Below, one piece after another: positions 27,948-36,674 of a stretch of 64,000 nt of DNA (position 1 is its first letter; every line of letters starts with the position of its first letter). The stretch lies in assembly GCF_900277125.1 (NCBI RefSeq), contig NZ_OPYN01000150.1:99535-163534 (forward strand), in the 5' to 3' direction. This DNA comes from Pseudomonas inefficax. GTDB lineage: Bacteria; Pseudomonadota; Gammaproteobacteria; Pseudomonadales; Pseudomonadaceae. The notes under the pieces are model-generated. The model had not been told where the DNA came from. It did no database searches and saw nothing but the letters and a program-made list of their open reading frames with translations. The position numbers and the translations under genes are program-made.

Positions 27948-29258
27948 ATGACAATCCTCACCGGTACTGCAGCGGCGCCCGCCCCTGCCGCCACCACCGA
28001 ACAGCGCCTGAACGGCCTGCTGCTGCGCAAATTGATGCCACTGCTCATCGTTGTCTACGTGATGAGCTTCCTTGACCGGACCAACATTGCCCTGGCCAAG
28101 GCCAGCATGGGCATCGACCTCGGCCTGTCGGCAGCGGCCTACGGCCTGGGCGCCGGCCTGTTTTTCCTCACCTACGCCCTGGCCGAAGTACCCAGCAACC
28201 TGATCATGCATCGGGTGGGCGCACGCTTCTGGATCACCCGCATCATGATCACCTGGGGCCTGCTCTCGGCGGGCATGGCCTTCGTCCAGGGCGAAACCTC
28301 GTTCTACGTCATGCGTCTGTTGCTCGGCGTCGCCGAAGCGGGCCTGTTCCCCGGCGTGATGCTGTACCTGACCTACTGGTTCGACCGTGAACAGCGTGCC
28401 CGCGCCACGGGTTACTTCCTGCTGGGCGTGTGCCTGGCCAATATCCTCAGCGGCCCGCTGGGGGGCGCCCTGCTGGAAATGGACGGTGTGCTGGGCTGGC
28501 ACGGCTGGCAATGGTTGTTCGTGCTAGAAGGCCTGCCGGCAGTAGCCCTGGCCTATGTGGTATGGAAAAAACTGCCCGATGGCCCAGCCTCGGCGCCCTG
28601 GCTGTCGGCCGCCGAAGCCGCGGACATCGAGCGCCGCCTGGCTGCCGAACGGGCCGCCGCACCGCAGCAGAGCAAGTTGGCGCAGATGTTCCGCGACCGG
28701 CAGATCTGGCTGGCGATCGTGGTGTACTTCGTGCACCAGATCACCATCTACACGGTGATTTTCTTCCTGCCGGGCATCATCGGCACCTACGGCGCGCTGT
28801 CGCCCTTCCAGGTCGGCCTGCTGACCGCTGTACCGTGGATTGCCGCCGCCATCGGCGCTGCTACCTTCCCGCGCCTGGCCACCTCACCGCGCCGTTGCCG
28901 CACCCTGCTGTTCGGCGGCCTGCTGACCATGGCGGCCGGGCTGCTGCTGGCGTCGCTCGCCAATTCGTTCATCGGCCTGATCGGGTTTTCGCTGACTGCC
29001 CTGATGCTGTTCGTGGTGCAGTCGATCATCTTTGTCTTCCCCTCCAGCCGCCTGAGTGGCAGCGCCCTTGCGGCAGGGCTGGCCTTTGTCACCACCTGCG
29101 GCCTGTTTGGTGGTTTCGTCGGCCCGTCGGTGATGGGCCTGATCGAGCAGACCACCGGCAGTACCCGCAATGGCTTGTGGATCATCGCCGCGTTGCTGGT
29201 GGTTGCAGCGCTGGTCAGTACCCGCTTGCGGCAAGGGCAGGAGCAAGCGAATCGCTGA
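27948..29258 (+). CDS. MFS transporter (ACS family), probable sugar-acid permease
   Basis: A 436-residue 12-helix permease. YVMSFLDRTNIALAKASMGID and the VPSNLIMHRVGARFWITR loop are typical of the anion:cation symporter family. It lies 65 bp after the fuconate dehydratase gene and probably imports its substrate. The ATG at 27948 is preceded by ACGGGGA; the longer in-frame start at 27858 overlaps the previous gene and is rejected. Confidence 0.88.
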   Translation: MTILTGTAAAPAPAATTEQRLNGLLLRKLMPLLIVVYVMSFLDRTNIALAKASMGIDLGLSAAAYGLGAGLFFLTYALAEVPSNLIMHRVGARFWITRIMITWGLLSAGMAFVQGETSFYVMRLLLGVAEAGLFPGVMLYLTYWFDREQRARATGYFLLGVCLANILSGPLGGALLEMDGVLGWHGWQWLFVLEGLPAVALAYVVWKKLPDGPASAPWLSAAEAADIERRLAAERAAAPQQSKLAQMFRDRQIWLAIVVYFVHQITIYTVIFFLPGIIGTYGALSPFQVGLLTAVPWIAAAIGAATFPRLATSPRRCRTLLFGGLLTMAAGLLLASLANSFIGLIGFSLTALMLFVVQSIIFVFPSSRLSGSALAAGLAFVTTCGLFGGFVGPSVMGLIEQTTGSTRNGLWIIAALLVVAALVSTRLRQGQEQANR

Positions 29259-29344
29259 CAGAAGGCGTTTGCCTGCCAAGGCCTCATCGCCGGCAAGCCG
29301 GCTTTCACCTAGACCACACCAGCCTCAAGCCATGTGCAAATAGC

Positions 29345-29459
29345 TGTAGGAGCGGCCTTGTGTCGCGATGGGGCGCGCAGCGGCCCCGGCAATCTTTGCT
29401 GCGAAGCTGAAAACCTGGGGCCGCTTCGCGCCCCATCGCGACACAAGGCCGCTCCTACA
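29345..29459. repeat. Inverted REP pair and REP halves after MFS gene
   Basis: Perfect 33-nt inverted arms at 29345-29377 and 29427-29459 (tgtaggagcggccttgtgtc ...). The 29259-29623 gap also has two opposed single REP units of the other type (catcgccggcaagccggctt at ~29284 and gagccggcttgccggcgatg at ~29581). I see no gene there. Confidence 0.85.
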
Positions 29460-29623
29460 AGGGCCAGTGCTGGCTTGAAGAGATATCCAAGACAGTTGCT
29501 CCCACAGGATAGGCGGAACGCTTGCAGGCTCAGTACTCCAGGCGACAGCGCATGGCTCGAGACCAACACGGTCGGTGTGGGAGCCGGCTTGCCGGCGATG
29601 GGTTGCAACGCAACCCCGGCAGC

Positions 29624-30979
29624 TCAAGGGGTAACGCCGGCTGGCCTGCCACAGCGCAGCTCAAGCACTTGGGCCAGGCGCTCCACTGCCTGTTGCAGCT
29701 CCCGTGGGTGATCACCCAGCCATGCCATCGCCAGGCACTGCTGGTAGCGGCCCTGCAGGCTGAACTGCTCGCCCGGCAGAGCATGCAATGCTGAACCAGC
29801 CAGCGCTGCTGCAATACCCTCCCAAGGCAGCGGCTGGCGAAAGCGCACCCATAGTGTCCGGCCACCCTCCAGCGTTTCCAATGCCACCCGCTGGCCGAAC
29901 TGCAGTTGCAACTCACGCGCCAGGCATTGCATGCGCTTTTGCAGATCCGTGCGCAGTCGTACCAGTTGCGCCTCGATCTCGCCTTTGCCCAGCATGTGCG
30001 CCAGCGCTTGCAGGCGAAGCGGTGCAAGCCGAAACGCGCGCTCCGCGAAAGCCCTGGCCAGCCCGGCGTCATGGCCCAGCAGGTAGGCATAGGGCGCCTC
30101 GCTCCCCACAGCAGCATCGAACGCCCCCATCACCAATAGCCAGCGGGGGTCGATCCAATCACGCAGGCGTGTATTCGGCGGGCCGCTGTAACAGTGGTCA
30201 CTGTCCAGGTCGTTTTCCAGCAACCATACAGGGTGCTGGCCAAGCAGTTGACCAAGCTGCTGCTGGTAGTGCGGTGAAAACAGCCGCCCCTGCGGCATGC
30301 CAAGGCACGAGGGCATGACCAGCATGCACACCGGCTCGCTGGCCAGCAGCCGGGCCAGGGTGCGCAGGTCCGGATTGCCGCGGGCATCCAGTGGTACCTC
30401 CAGCACTCGCATGTTGGCACGGGCCAACGCGCGCAGCACCTGCCAGCAACAGGGCGAGTGCACCACCACGGTCCCGCCTTGCAGGGCCAGCGCCGCCAGC
30501 AAGGTCCCCAGCAACGCCTGCACATCCGGGGCCAGCTGCACATCTTCGGCACGCCAGTACTGGTTGGAGGAACGGGTATAGCGTTCGGCGACGGCATTGC
30601 GCAGGCGGGCGCTGCCGTGCGAGTCCCACGGGGCAACACTGTGCGTGCGCTGACGTGCCAGGCGCCGCTCGTGGGTGAACAGGGTTCGCTCCAGCATCGG
30701 CTGTGCTGGCAAGGGCGTCTGCCGAGGCATGGCCGCAGCATCCCTTTTGGCAACGCCTTGTACGTAATAGCCCGACCTGGGCAGGCACTGCACACGGCCC
30801 TCTTCTTCCAACAGGCTGTAGGCACTCTGCACGGTGGCCAATGACACCCGCAACCGCCGGGCCAACACGCGCAACGACGGTAAACGGCACGGGCCACTGC
30901 GTGGGGCCTGGTCGATCAGGGCTTCCAGGTAGCGATATACCTTGCGATAGGCGAACTCGCCGGCGCCCGATTGCCCCAT
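29624..30979 (-). CDS. MocR-like GntR regulator with degenerate aminotransferase domain
   Basis: A 451-residue protein: GntR-type wHTH at ~10-75 (LPSLRVLARRLRVSLATVQSAYSLLEEEGRV) fused to a fold-type I aminotransferase domain. In MocR proteins the PLP Schiff-base lysine lies in a GSFSK motif. Here the matching stretch is GAFDAAVGSEAPYAYLL, with Ala289 where the lysine should be. The upstream END-x-D element (LLENDLDSDHCYSG) is kept. The protein may bind DNA without using PLP. The ATG at 30979 overlaps the upstream gene's stop by one base; the codon at 30982 is TTG. Confidence 0.85.
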   Translation of the reverse strand: MGQSGAGEFAYRKVYRYLEALIDQAPRSGPCRLPSLRVLARRLRVSLATVQSAYSLLEEEGRVQCLPRSGYYVQGVAKRDAAAMPRQTPLPAQPMLERTLFTHERRLARQRTHSVAPWDSHGSARLRNAVAERYTRSSNQYWRAEDVQLAPDVQALLGTLLAALALQGGTVVVHSPCCWQVLRALARANMRVLEVPLDARGNPDLRTLARLLASEPVCMLVMPSCLGMPQGRLFSPHYQQQLGQLLGQHPVWLLENDLDSDHCYSGPPNTRLRDWIDPRWLLVMGAFDAAVGSEAPYAYLLGHDAGLARAFAERAFRLAPLRLQALAHMLGKGEIEAQLVRLRTDLQKRMQCLARELQLQFGQRVALETLEGGRTLWVRFRQPLPWEGIAAALAGSALHALPGEQFSLQGRYQQCLAMAWLGDHPRELQQAVERLAQVLELRCGRPAGVTP

Positions 30980-32364
30980 CAAGGCGGCCCCGCATGACCA
31001 CGCCGCCGCGCTACCGCCCGCTGTGGCAGCAACCTCAGCTGTATATCGCGACGGGCCAGATGGCTCATCAGGCGCCAGGAGGCCAGCGGCAGGCCCCCGC
31101 CGTAGATCAGCCTGAGTTGCCCCAGCGGCAGGCCGCTGGTGTTCACCAGCCAGTTTTTCACCGCATCAGGGCAGGGTTTACCCTGCAAGGCCCGATGCAG
31201 GTATGGCAGCGCCACCAGCATGTCGGCATGCCAGCACTGCAGAAAACGCTCCAGGTTCTTCCCCTGCCTGGCAAACGGGCTGAACAGCAGGCACACCTGT
31301 TGGATCTGGTTGATGCCGTATGCCTTGCCGAACTGCAACTGATGCGCATCGCGCCGCTTGTTGGCACCCGGCTGGCCGGCCAGCCGCAATGCCGGGCGAT
31401 TGGCCTGCGGCTCGAGACTGCGTGCGTGCAGTTCCTGCAACTGCGCCGGGGCCAACGGCTCGACGAACGCGGCCAATGGCCAGGCCTCCTGGGCGGCCTC
31501 GAAGCGACAACCGAGCATGAGGTCGAGCTGCTGCTCTTCGAGCAACGGCGGCAACAGGTCGTCGATGGCAATTACTCGCACTGGCGTAATCTGCGGCGTG
31601 GCCCCGGAAGTCTGTTCGGCCTGGACGCCCGATGAGCGCCCGATGTTGCCGAGCAGGCGACTCAGCCCCTGCGCCAGCGTCGCCAGGCACTGATGCACCA
31701 CATGCGGACCATGCTCCCCTGCCAGGCGCAAGCTGCGCCGTGCCCAGGCGAGGTACCGGCGGCGCTGGCGCGCGGGGATGGCGGTGATCAATACATCCGC
31801 TGGTGAATAGGCCTGCAGCGCAAAGCCCACAGCGGCCGCCAGCTCCAAATGCAGGCGACACCCCAACAGTGCTTCGGGCCTGGCGTCGACCAGGTGGCCG
31901 AACATCAGCATGGCGTCCTTGGCCAACAGCCAGCTCTCGGGCGCGGCAGGGGCATGCCGGCTGAACGGCACCACTTCACGCCCCTTGATCATCTGCAGTT
32001 GCACCCGCGGGTCATCCTGCAAGAACAGCGCATTGAAGCTGCGCTCATGGCATTCAAGCGTGGCACTGTCAGCCACGGGCAGGCTCACCACAAGCACCCG
32101 AAGCTGGAAAGTAACCGGCGCACGCAGGGCGATACTGAGTTGTGCGGCACGCAGCATGGCCAACAGCCGGGCGCTGCGGCGATCGTTGCCCTGCAGCACC
32201 AGCAAGCGGTAGGTGCCGATGTATTCGGGCCCGCCTGCAGCAACCAGCAGCCGTTGTATCAGCAACTGCAAGGAAGCACGCTGCGCTTGTGACATATGAC
32301 TGAGCAAGCGCTCGAGTACCTGCTGGTAGATATAGTGCATTGCCTGGTCGTGAATAGCAGTCAC
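30979..32364 (-). CDS. Conserved hypothetical protein coupled to the MocR-like gene
   Basis: A 461-residue protein I do not recognise. It has no signal peptide and no clear membrane helix. It is rich in Leu, Ala, Gln and Arg and looks mostly helical, with a basic C-terminus (RRDIQLRLLPQRAVARRRG). The GTG at 32364 has GAGGTG five bases upstream; an ATG at 32340 is an alternative. Its stop overlaps the MocR-like start (TGATG), so the two are made together and may work together. The upstream 500 bp are AT-rich. Confidence 0.7.
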   Translation of the reverse strand: MTAIHDQAMHYIYQQVLERLLSHMSQAQRASLQLLIQRLLVAAGGPEYIGTYRLLVLQGNDRRSARLLAMLRAAQLSIALRAPVTFQLRVLVVSLPVADSATLECHERSFNALFLQDDPRVQLQMIKGREVVPFSRHAPAAPESWLLAKDAMLMFGHLVDARPEALLGCRLHLELAAAVGFALQAYSPADVLITAIPARQRRRYLAWARRSLRLAGEHGPHVVHQCLATLAQGLSRLLGNIGRSSGVQAEQTSGATPQITPVRVIAIDDLLPPLLEEQQLDLMLGCRFEAAQEAWPLAAFVEPLAPAQLQELHARSLEPQANRPALRLAGQPGANKRRDAHQLQFGKAYGINQIQQVCLLFSPFARQGKNLERFLQCWHADMLVALPYLHRALQGKPCPDAVKNWLVNTSGLPLGQLRLIYGGGLPLASWRLMSHLARRDIQLRLLPQRAVARRRGHAGPP

Positions 32365-32828
32365 GAAATCACCTCATCAACTTCATGCAGCCAGCGCACG
32401 TTGATCAGAGGACCTGAACATCAACATGCCCTGAACTTTTCCCGAAGAAATTTCCTACAGCTAATTGGAAGTAATGACGTAACCAGTCTGTCGCCATGCC
32501 ATCGAGAAAAACGCATCGTCGCGACGCCCCGCCGCTGCCATACACCGCCCTGGCCTGGGCACAGCCATGCTCATTCCACGCTCCTTGCGCTAAACATCAT
32601 TGAGCCATTATCAAGGGATGCAAGGCGAATAGAAGATACAGATCAGGGTAAAAAAACCATTCAGCGAAAGTGAGAAAACACATTGACTGCCAGGTAATAA
32701 CAGTTCAAGACAAAAAGCTTGGCGGAATATTTCGACGAGAAACCGAGCAACTGTTTAAACATAGTCCGCGTCGTTTTTTATTGTAGGAACATTCTTTTTT
32801 TAAACGTCAATCAGTCTGTACCGGGCAC
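32365..32828. other. AT-rich gene-free stretch upstream of the unknown/MocR-like pair
   Basis: About 460 bp that is clearly richer in A and T than its surroundings, with runs such as cgttttttattgtaggaaca and ttctttttttaaacg near 32770-32800. I see no open reading frame with a start signal. It probably holds the promoter region of the 461-residue gene and may mark transferred DNA. Confidence 0.5.
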
Positions 32829-32852
32829 AAAAAACCCGGGACTCTGCCCGGG
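32829..32852 (-). terminator. Rho-independent terminator of the quinone oxidoreductase-like gene
   Basis: On the minus strand CCCGGG-CAGAGT-CCCGGG is followed directly by TTTTTT, 23 bp after the stop of the gene at 32875-33897. It is a compact, convincing intrinsic terminator. Confidence 0.85.
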
Positions 32853-32874
32853 CTTCTGATAATGCCGACCGATT

Positions 32875-33897
32875 TCAGTTTTGCGCCATGTCCAGTACCA
32901 CACGCCCGCCGCACGGGCACTGGTCCATGTAGCGATGCGCCTCGACCACCTGCTCGAACGGGTACACCTTGATGATCTGTGGTGTCAGCAAGTGGTCGGC
33001 AGTGAACTGGTTGATATCGCGCAAGGCGCGCTGCAACGCCACCTGATCCTGGCTGATGCCCAGCTCCGGCTTGCCGGTGAAGTTGCCGATGCAATGCACA
33101 TAGAACTGGATGTTCTTCTGGAACGCTGCGCAGGCCGGGAACGGCGTCTGGTTGCCACCTTGCAGGCCATACAGCACCAGGCTGCCACGCGGTGCCAGCA
33201 CATCGCCCAGCAGCGACATCTGCGGCCCGCCCATGCCATCGAGAACCATGTCCACGCCACGGCCATCGGTGTACTTGCCAACCTGCAGCAACAAGTCCTG
33301 CTCTTCGGTGACGATCACCTTGTCGGCGCCCAGGCCCAGCAGGTACTCACGCTGTTCCGCCTCCTTGGTGGCAGCGAATACCTTCAGCCCCAGTGCCTTG
33401 CCCAACTGCACGAAGGCAGGGCCCGCGCAGTGGCTGGCATCGGTGACCAGCGCGGTTTGCCCGGCTTTCGCCCGGGCCAGGTCGACGTAGGCGAAATAGG
33501 CGATCAGCAGCGGCGTGTAGTGCACGCTGGCCTCGATCGGGGTGAGCACATCCGGATAGCGGGTAATGGCCGAACGCGGCAGCACGATGACATCGCCATA
33601 CACCGGGTGGTCGTTGGCACTGGTGGCCGGGAAGCTGGCAACCCGGTCGCCCACCGCAATATCCTCGACCCCTTCACCGACCGCGGTCACTACCCCCGCC
33701 ATCTCGTGGCCGATCCCCGCAGGCAGGCGTGCCTGGGACGGTGCCAGGTTCTGGCGCCAGAGCACGTCATACCAGCTGACGCCAACCGCCTCGACGCGGA
33801 TCTGTACCTCGTCGGCAGCAGGTGACGGTTCGGCCTGCTCCTCGCAACGGAGCACATCGGCAGCGCCGAACTTGTGGAAACGGATCATGCGGGACAT
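32875..33897 (-). CDS. Zinc-type alcohol dehydrogenase/quinone oxidoreductase family protein
   Basis: A 340-residue medium-chain dehydrogenase/reductase. The N-terminal GroES-like domain has GIGHEMAGVVTAVGEGV, and the Rossmann domain carries an altered glycine motif (ALVTDASHCAGPAFVQLGK). The zinc-ligand cysteine cluster of true alcohol dehydrogenases is not seen, which favours the NADPH:quinone reductase-like branch. The start at 33897 has GAGG six bases upstream. A LysR gene diverges 206 bp away and is the likely regulator. Confidence 0.85.
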   Translation of the reverse strand: MSRMIRFHKFGAADVLRCEEQAEPSPAADEVQIRVEAVGVSWYDVLWRQNLAPSQARLPAGIGHEMAGVVTAVGEGVEDIAVGDRVASFPATSANDHPVYGDVIVLPRSAITRYPDVLTPIEASVHYTPLLIAYFAYVDLARAKAGQTALVTDASHCAGPAFVQLGKALGLKVFAATKEAEQREYLLGLGADKVIVTEEQDLLLQVGKYTDGRGVDMVLDGMGGPQMSLLGDVLAPRGSLVLYGLQGGNQTPFPACAAFQKNIQFYVHCIGNFTGKPELGISQDQVALQRALRDINQFTADHLLTPQIIKVYPFEQVVEAHRYMDQCPCGGRVVLDMAQN

Positions 33898-34103
33898 CGC
33901 ATACCTCGCCTTTGTGAACCTCTAATTACCACGGACTTTATCCGGGCTTTGCCGGTTAGACCATCAGTGGTCATTAATAGTCGACATGCCTGTCATCGAT
34001 TGGGCACCTGACTTTCCCTGCGATTGGTCCCCCTAAACCCGTGCAGGGTACCAGCCTTTGGCCTTAAGATTCACCTCTGCCCCACTTTAGGCGAAGCGCA
34101 ACG

Positions 34104-35018
34104 ATGAATCGAAACGACCTGCGTCGTGTAGACCTCAACCTGCTGATCGTGTTCGAAACGCTGATGCATGAGCGCAGCGTGACCCGTGCCGCGGAGAAAC
34201 TGTTCCTTGGCCAGCCCGCCATCAGTGCCGCCCTGTCGCGCCTGCGCAACCTGTTCGACGACCCGCTTTTCGTGCGCACCGGCCGCAGCATGGAGCCCTC
34301 GGCCCGGGCCCATGAAATCTTCGCCCTGCTGTCCCCGGCGCTGGACTCGATTTCCACCGCGGTCAGCCGCGCTGCCGAATTCGACCCGGCCACCAGCAAT
34401 GCGGTGTTCCGCATCGGCCTGTCGGACGACGCCGAGTTTGCCCTGCTGCCGCAGTTGCTCAAACGCATTCGCGCCGAAGCGCCAGGTATCGTGCTGGTGG
34501 TGCGCCGGGTCAATTACCTGCTGATGCCGACACTGCTGGCCTCGGGCGAAATCTCGGTGGGGGTCAGCTATACCAGCGAACTGCCAGCCAACGCCAAGCG
34601 CAAGGTGCTGCGCCGCAGCATGCCGAAACTGCTGCGCGCCGACAGCGTGCCCGGCGCCATCACCATGGACGACTTCTGCGCCCGCCCGCATGCGCTGGTG
34701 TCGTTTGCCGGGGACCTATCGGGGTTCATCGACGAGGCCCTGGAGGAAATTGGCCGCAAGCGCCACGTGGTGCTGGCGGTGCCGCAGTTCAACGGGCTGG
34801 GGAGCTTGCTGGCGGGCACCGATATTGTCGCTACGGTGCCGGACTACACAGCGGATGCGCTGACCGCAGCGGGTGGGTTGCGGGCCGAGGACCTGCCGCT
34901 GGAGGTGCGCAGTTTCGAGCTGCACATGGCCTGGCGCGGGGCGCAGGACAATGACCCGGCGGAGCGTTGGTTGCGGTCGCGGATACAGATGTTCTTCGGG
35001 GATCCGGACAGTCTTTAG
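34104..35018 (+). CDS. LysR-family regulator; its 3' end is the target of the following island
   Basis: A 304-residue LysR protein of the NodD/SyrM-like group: wHTH at ~1-65 (RRVDLNLLIVFETLMHERSVTRAAEKLFLG, QPAISAALSRLRNLFDDPLFVRTGRSM) and a full effector domain. The gene is intact and ends ...QMFFGDPDSL. This coding tail is repeated at 39742-39774 and 44575-44607, which marks the gene's end as an integration site. The divergent oxidoreductase gene at 32875-33897 is a likely target. Confidence 0.9.
   Translation: MNRNDLRRVDLNLLIVFETLMHERSVTRAAEKLFLGQPAISAALSRLRNLFDDPLFVRTGRSMEPSARAHEIFALLSPALDSISTAVSRAAEFDPATSNAVFRIGLSDDAEFALLPQLLKRIRAEAPGIVLVVRRVNYLLMPTLLASGEISVGVSYTSELPANAKRKVLRRSMPKLLRADSVPGAITMDDFCARPHALVSFAGDLSGFIDEALEEIGRKRHVVLAVPQFNGLGSLLAGTDIVATVPDYTADALTAAGGLRAEDLPLEVRSFELHMAWRGAQDNDPAERWLRSRIQMFFGDPDSL
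34986..35018 (+). repeat. Direct repeat copy 1 (attL-like, inside the intact LysR gene)
   Basis: The last 11 codons of the LysR gene, encoding QMFFGDPDSL and TAG. It matches copy 3 at 29 of 33 bases and copy 2 at 23 of 33, with most changes at third codon positions. Confidence 0.85.
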
Positions 35019-35028
35019 GGCTCCGACT

Positions 35029-36150
35029 TCATGCCCCCCAAGGATTGAAGCGCTCTGTCTGCCCGTTAAACACCGTACCGTGAAGGAACGATTCACGTTC
35101 ATTAGGTGTGGTCAACGCATATTGAGCATGATGCGTATGAAGCATTCGCATCAGATACTCTAGCCATTCAGGCCGATCTTGAACTTCTAGATTTCGGCCG
35201 TCAGCCCAATCTTCAGGCATGATCTCGTCAAGCTCTTTTGGTGTCGCATCGAAAGTCCCAATACGCGAACGTAGATTCACTGTACAAATTTCAACAATCA
35301 AACCTGTGATCCCGGCCCTCATCAATTGCTCCAGAACTTTTATTTTTTTTGTTGCCGCAAAGCTGGTGGATTTAAGAAGCTGATTATATCGCGGCTTAAA
35401 GTAATTAATCAGCGCTGCCTCGGCCAAAGAAACAACTTGATGGCGTTTGAGGCTCACCTTTCTCAGCTCGTTAAAGTGTGTTGAATCCTGCTCGTCAGAT
35501 GCTTGAGGCTCTACATTAAAATCACCACCATTGCTGATAATGGTTCTCCCATGTTCAAATCTATACAACAACACCAATACCTCCCACTCAGGGAAATACG
35601 TGGATGTTTCAGCGAGAATTCTCTGGAACGTCGTATGCGACTGCAACCGGTCCAAGGCTGTCCTGGAACGCTTTCTGCCTATGCCTTGGCCAACGTAGAG
35701 GACATCCATATCCGTGTCTTCAGCAATCAAAGTGCTTTCGGCATTAGCAACGACCACATTGACTGAGATATGACGAGTACCAACTGGCGTCATCACCAGC
35801 ATCGATGCTCCGTTTGCATTGACCACAACATCTAATATTCGGGAATCGTTCGGCTCGGCGCCCTGGCTGATCTTATATTTGAAGGGGATTGAGGCTATTC
35901 CCGTTAGGCGTCGCACCAGAAATTCCCCGATGATCGTATCGCCTTCGAAGCTGAATTTTTCTGGATTGATAAAAATGCGAAAACGCCGGGTTATCAGATA
36001 CAGATTGCAGTTCTGAAGCTCAGCTAAAACCGCCGGATTCTCTCTGGCGGTGTAAATGTCAGCCGGAGTGAGCATCGCCGGGTCGCTGGAATATAAATGT
36101 GTAGCGCCTTCCATCGAAAAGAGGCGCGTGACGTTTCGGAATTCAGTCAT
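35029..36150 (-). CDS. GIY-YIG-like domain protein of island module A
   Basis: A 373-residue protein that I do not recognise as a whole. Residues ~148-256 resemble a GIY-YIG nuclease: VLYVGQG at 150-156, an Arg/His helix (ALDRLQSHTTFQRIL, H172), and the diagnostic SLAEAALINYFKPRYN (Glu244) at 241-256. The first GIY strand is not obvious. The N-terminal ~145 residues form a separate beta-rich region with no known motif. The stop lies only 10 bp past the LysR stop. It is divergent from the RloC-like gene, and a LexA-type box lies 156 bp before its start. Base composition is more AT-rich than the flanks. Confidence 0.6.
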   Translation of the reverse strand: MTEFRNVTRLFSMEGATHLYSSDPAMLTPADIYTARENPAVLAELQNCNLYLITRRFRIFINPEKFSFEGDTIIGEFLVRRLTGIASIPFKYKISQGAEPNDSRILDVVVNANGASMLVMTPVGTRHISVNVVVANAESTLIAEDTDMDVLYVGQGIGRKRSRTALDRLQSHTTFQRILAETSTYFPEWEVLVLLYRFEHGRTIISNGGDFNVEPQASDEQDSTHFNELRKVSLKRHQVVSLAEAALINYFKPRYNQLLKSTSFAATKKIKVLEQLMRAGITGLIVEICTVNLRSRIGTFDATPKELDEIMPEDWADGRNLEVQDRPEWLEYLMRMLHTHHAQYALTTPNERESFLHGTVFNGQTERFNPWGA

Positions 36151-36303
36151 ATCTTATCTGCCTTGATATATTTAATAGCGGTGATAGTGCCCATAAGCTC
36201 GAGCTTGAACTGAATATTGCTTGGCCGATCGTTACGTCAGGCGTTTACACCGCAACTGCGAACCAAACCATCTGTGGTTAACCCAAAGCCAAGATCCTAA
36301 AAA

Positions 36304-36323
36304 TACTGTATATATGTACAGTT
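36304..36323. promoter_or_regulatory. LexA (SOS) box in module A
   Basis: TACTGTATATATGTACAGTT contains a perfect CTGT-N8-ACAG palindrome (36306-36321) with an AT-alternating centre and matches the gamma-proteobacterial consensus TACTGTATATATATACAGTA at 18 of 20 positions. It sits in the 36151-36674 divergent gap, 156 bp from the GIY-YIG-like start and about 350 bp from the RloC-like start. Nothing else in this gap looks functional. Confidence 0.75.
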
Positions 36324-36674
36324 ACCACACATTCTTGCCCACGTCAATGCAGTCATTAAAATTTCGTCTAGGATGCAACTTAGGCAATCGCTCGTCTGAC
36401 CCTCGATAACTGACAGTGGTTGGAGGGCGGCAACGGCTATCAGCGTTTGGACTTGTGAGTAACGCCCAGGGCTGGCAGCTTAATCATGCAAGTCGGGTTG
36501 GCCGGACGCTTGCTTTTCCATCCCACCTCTCCCTGAAGTAGCTTTATAATGGCTCCCCTCCTCACGCATTTCTCTTATCTGAGGCCCATTTCTCCAAGTT
36601 ACATTTTGCTGCCAAATACTGGCCAAATGCCATCCTGCACCTATGCTCACAGATTTAGCCGTGAGATAAGAAGA

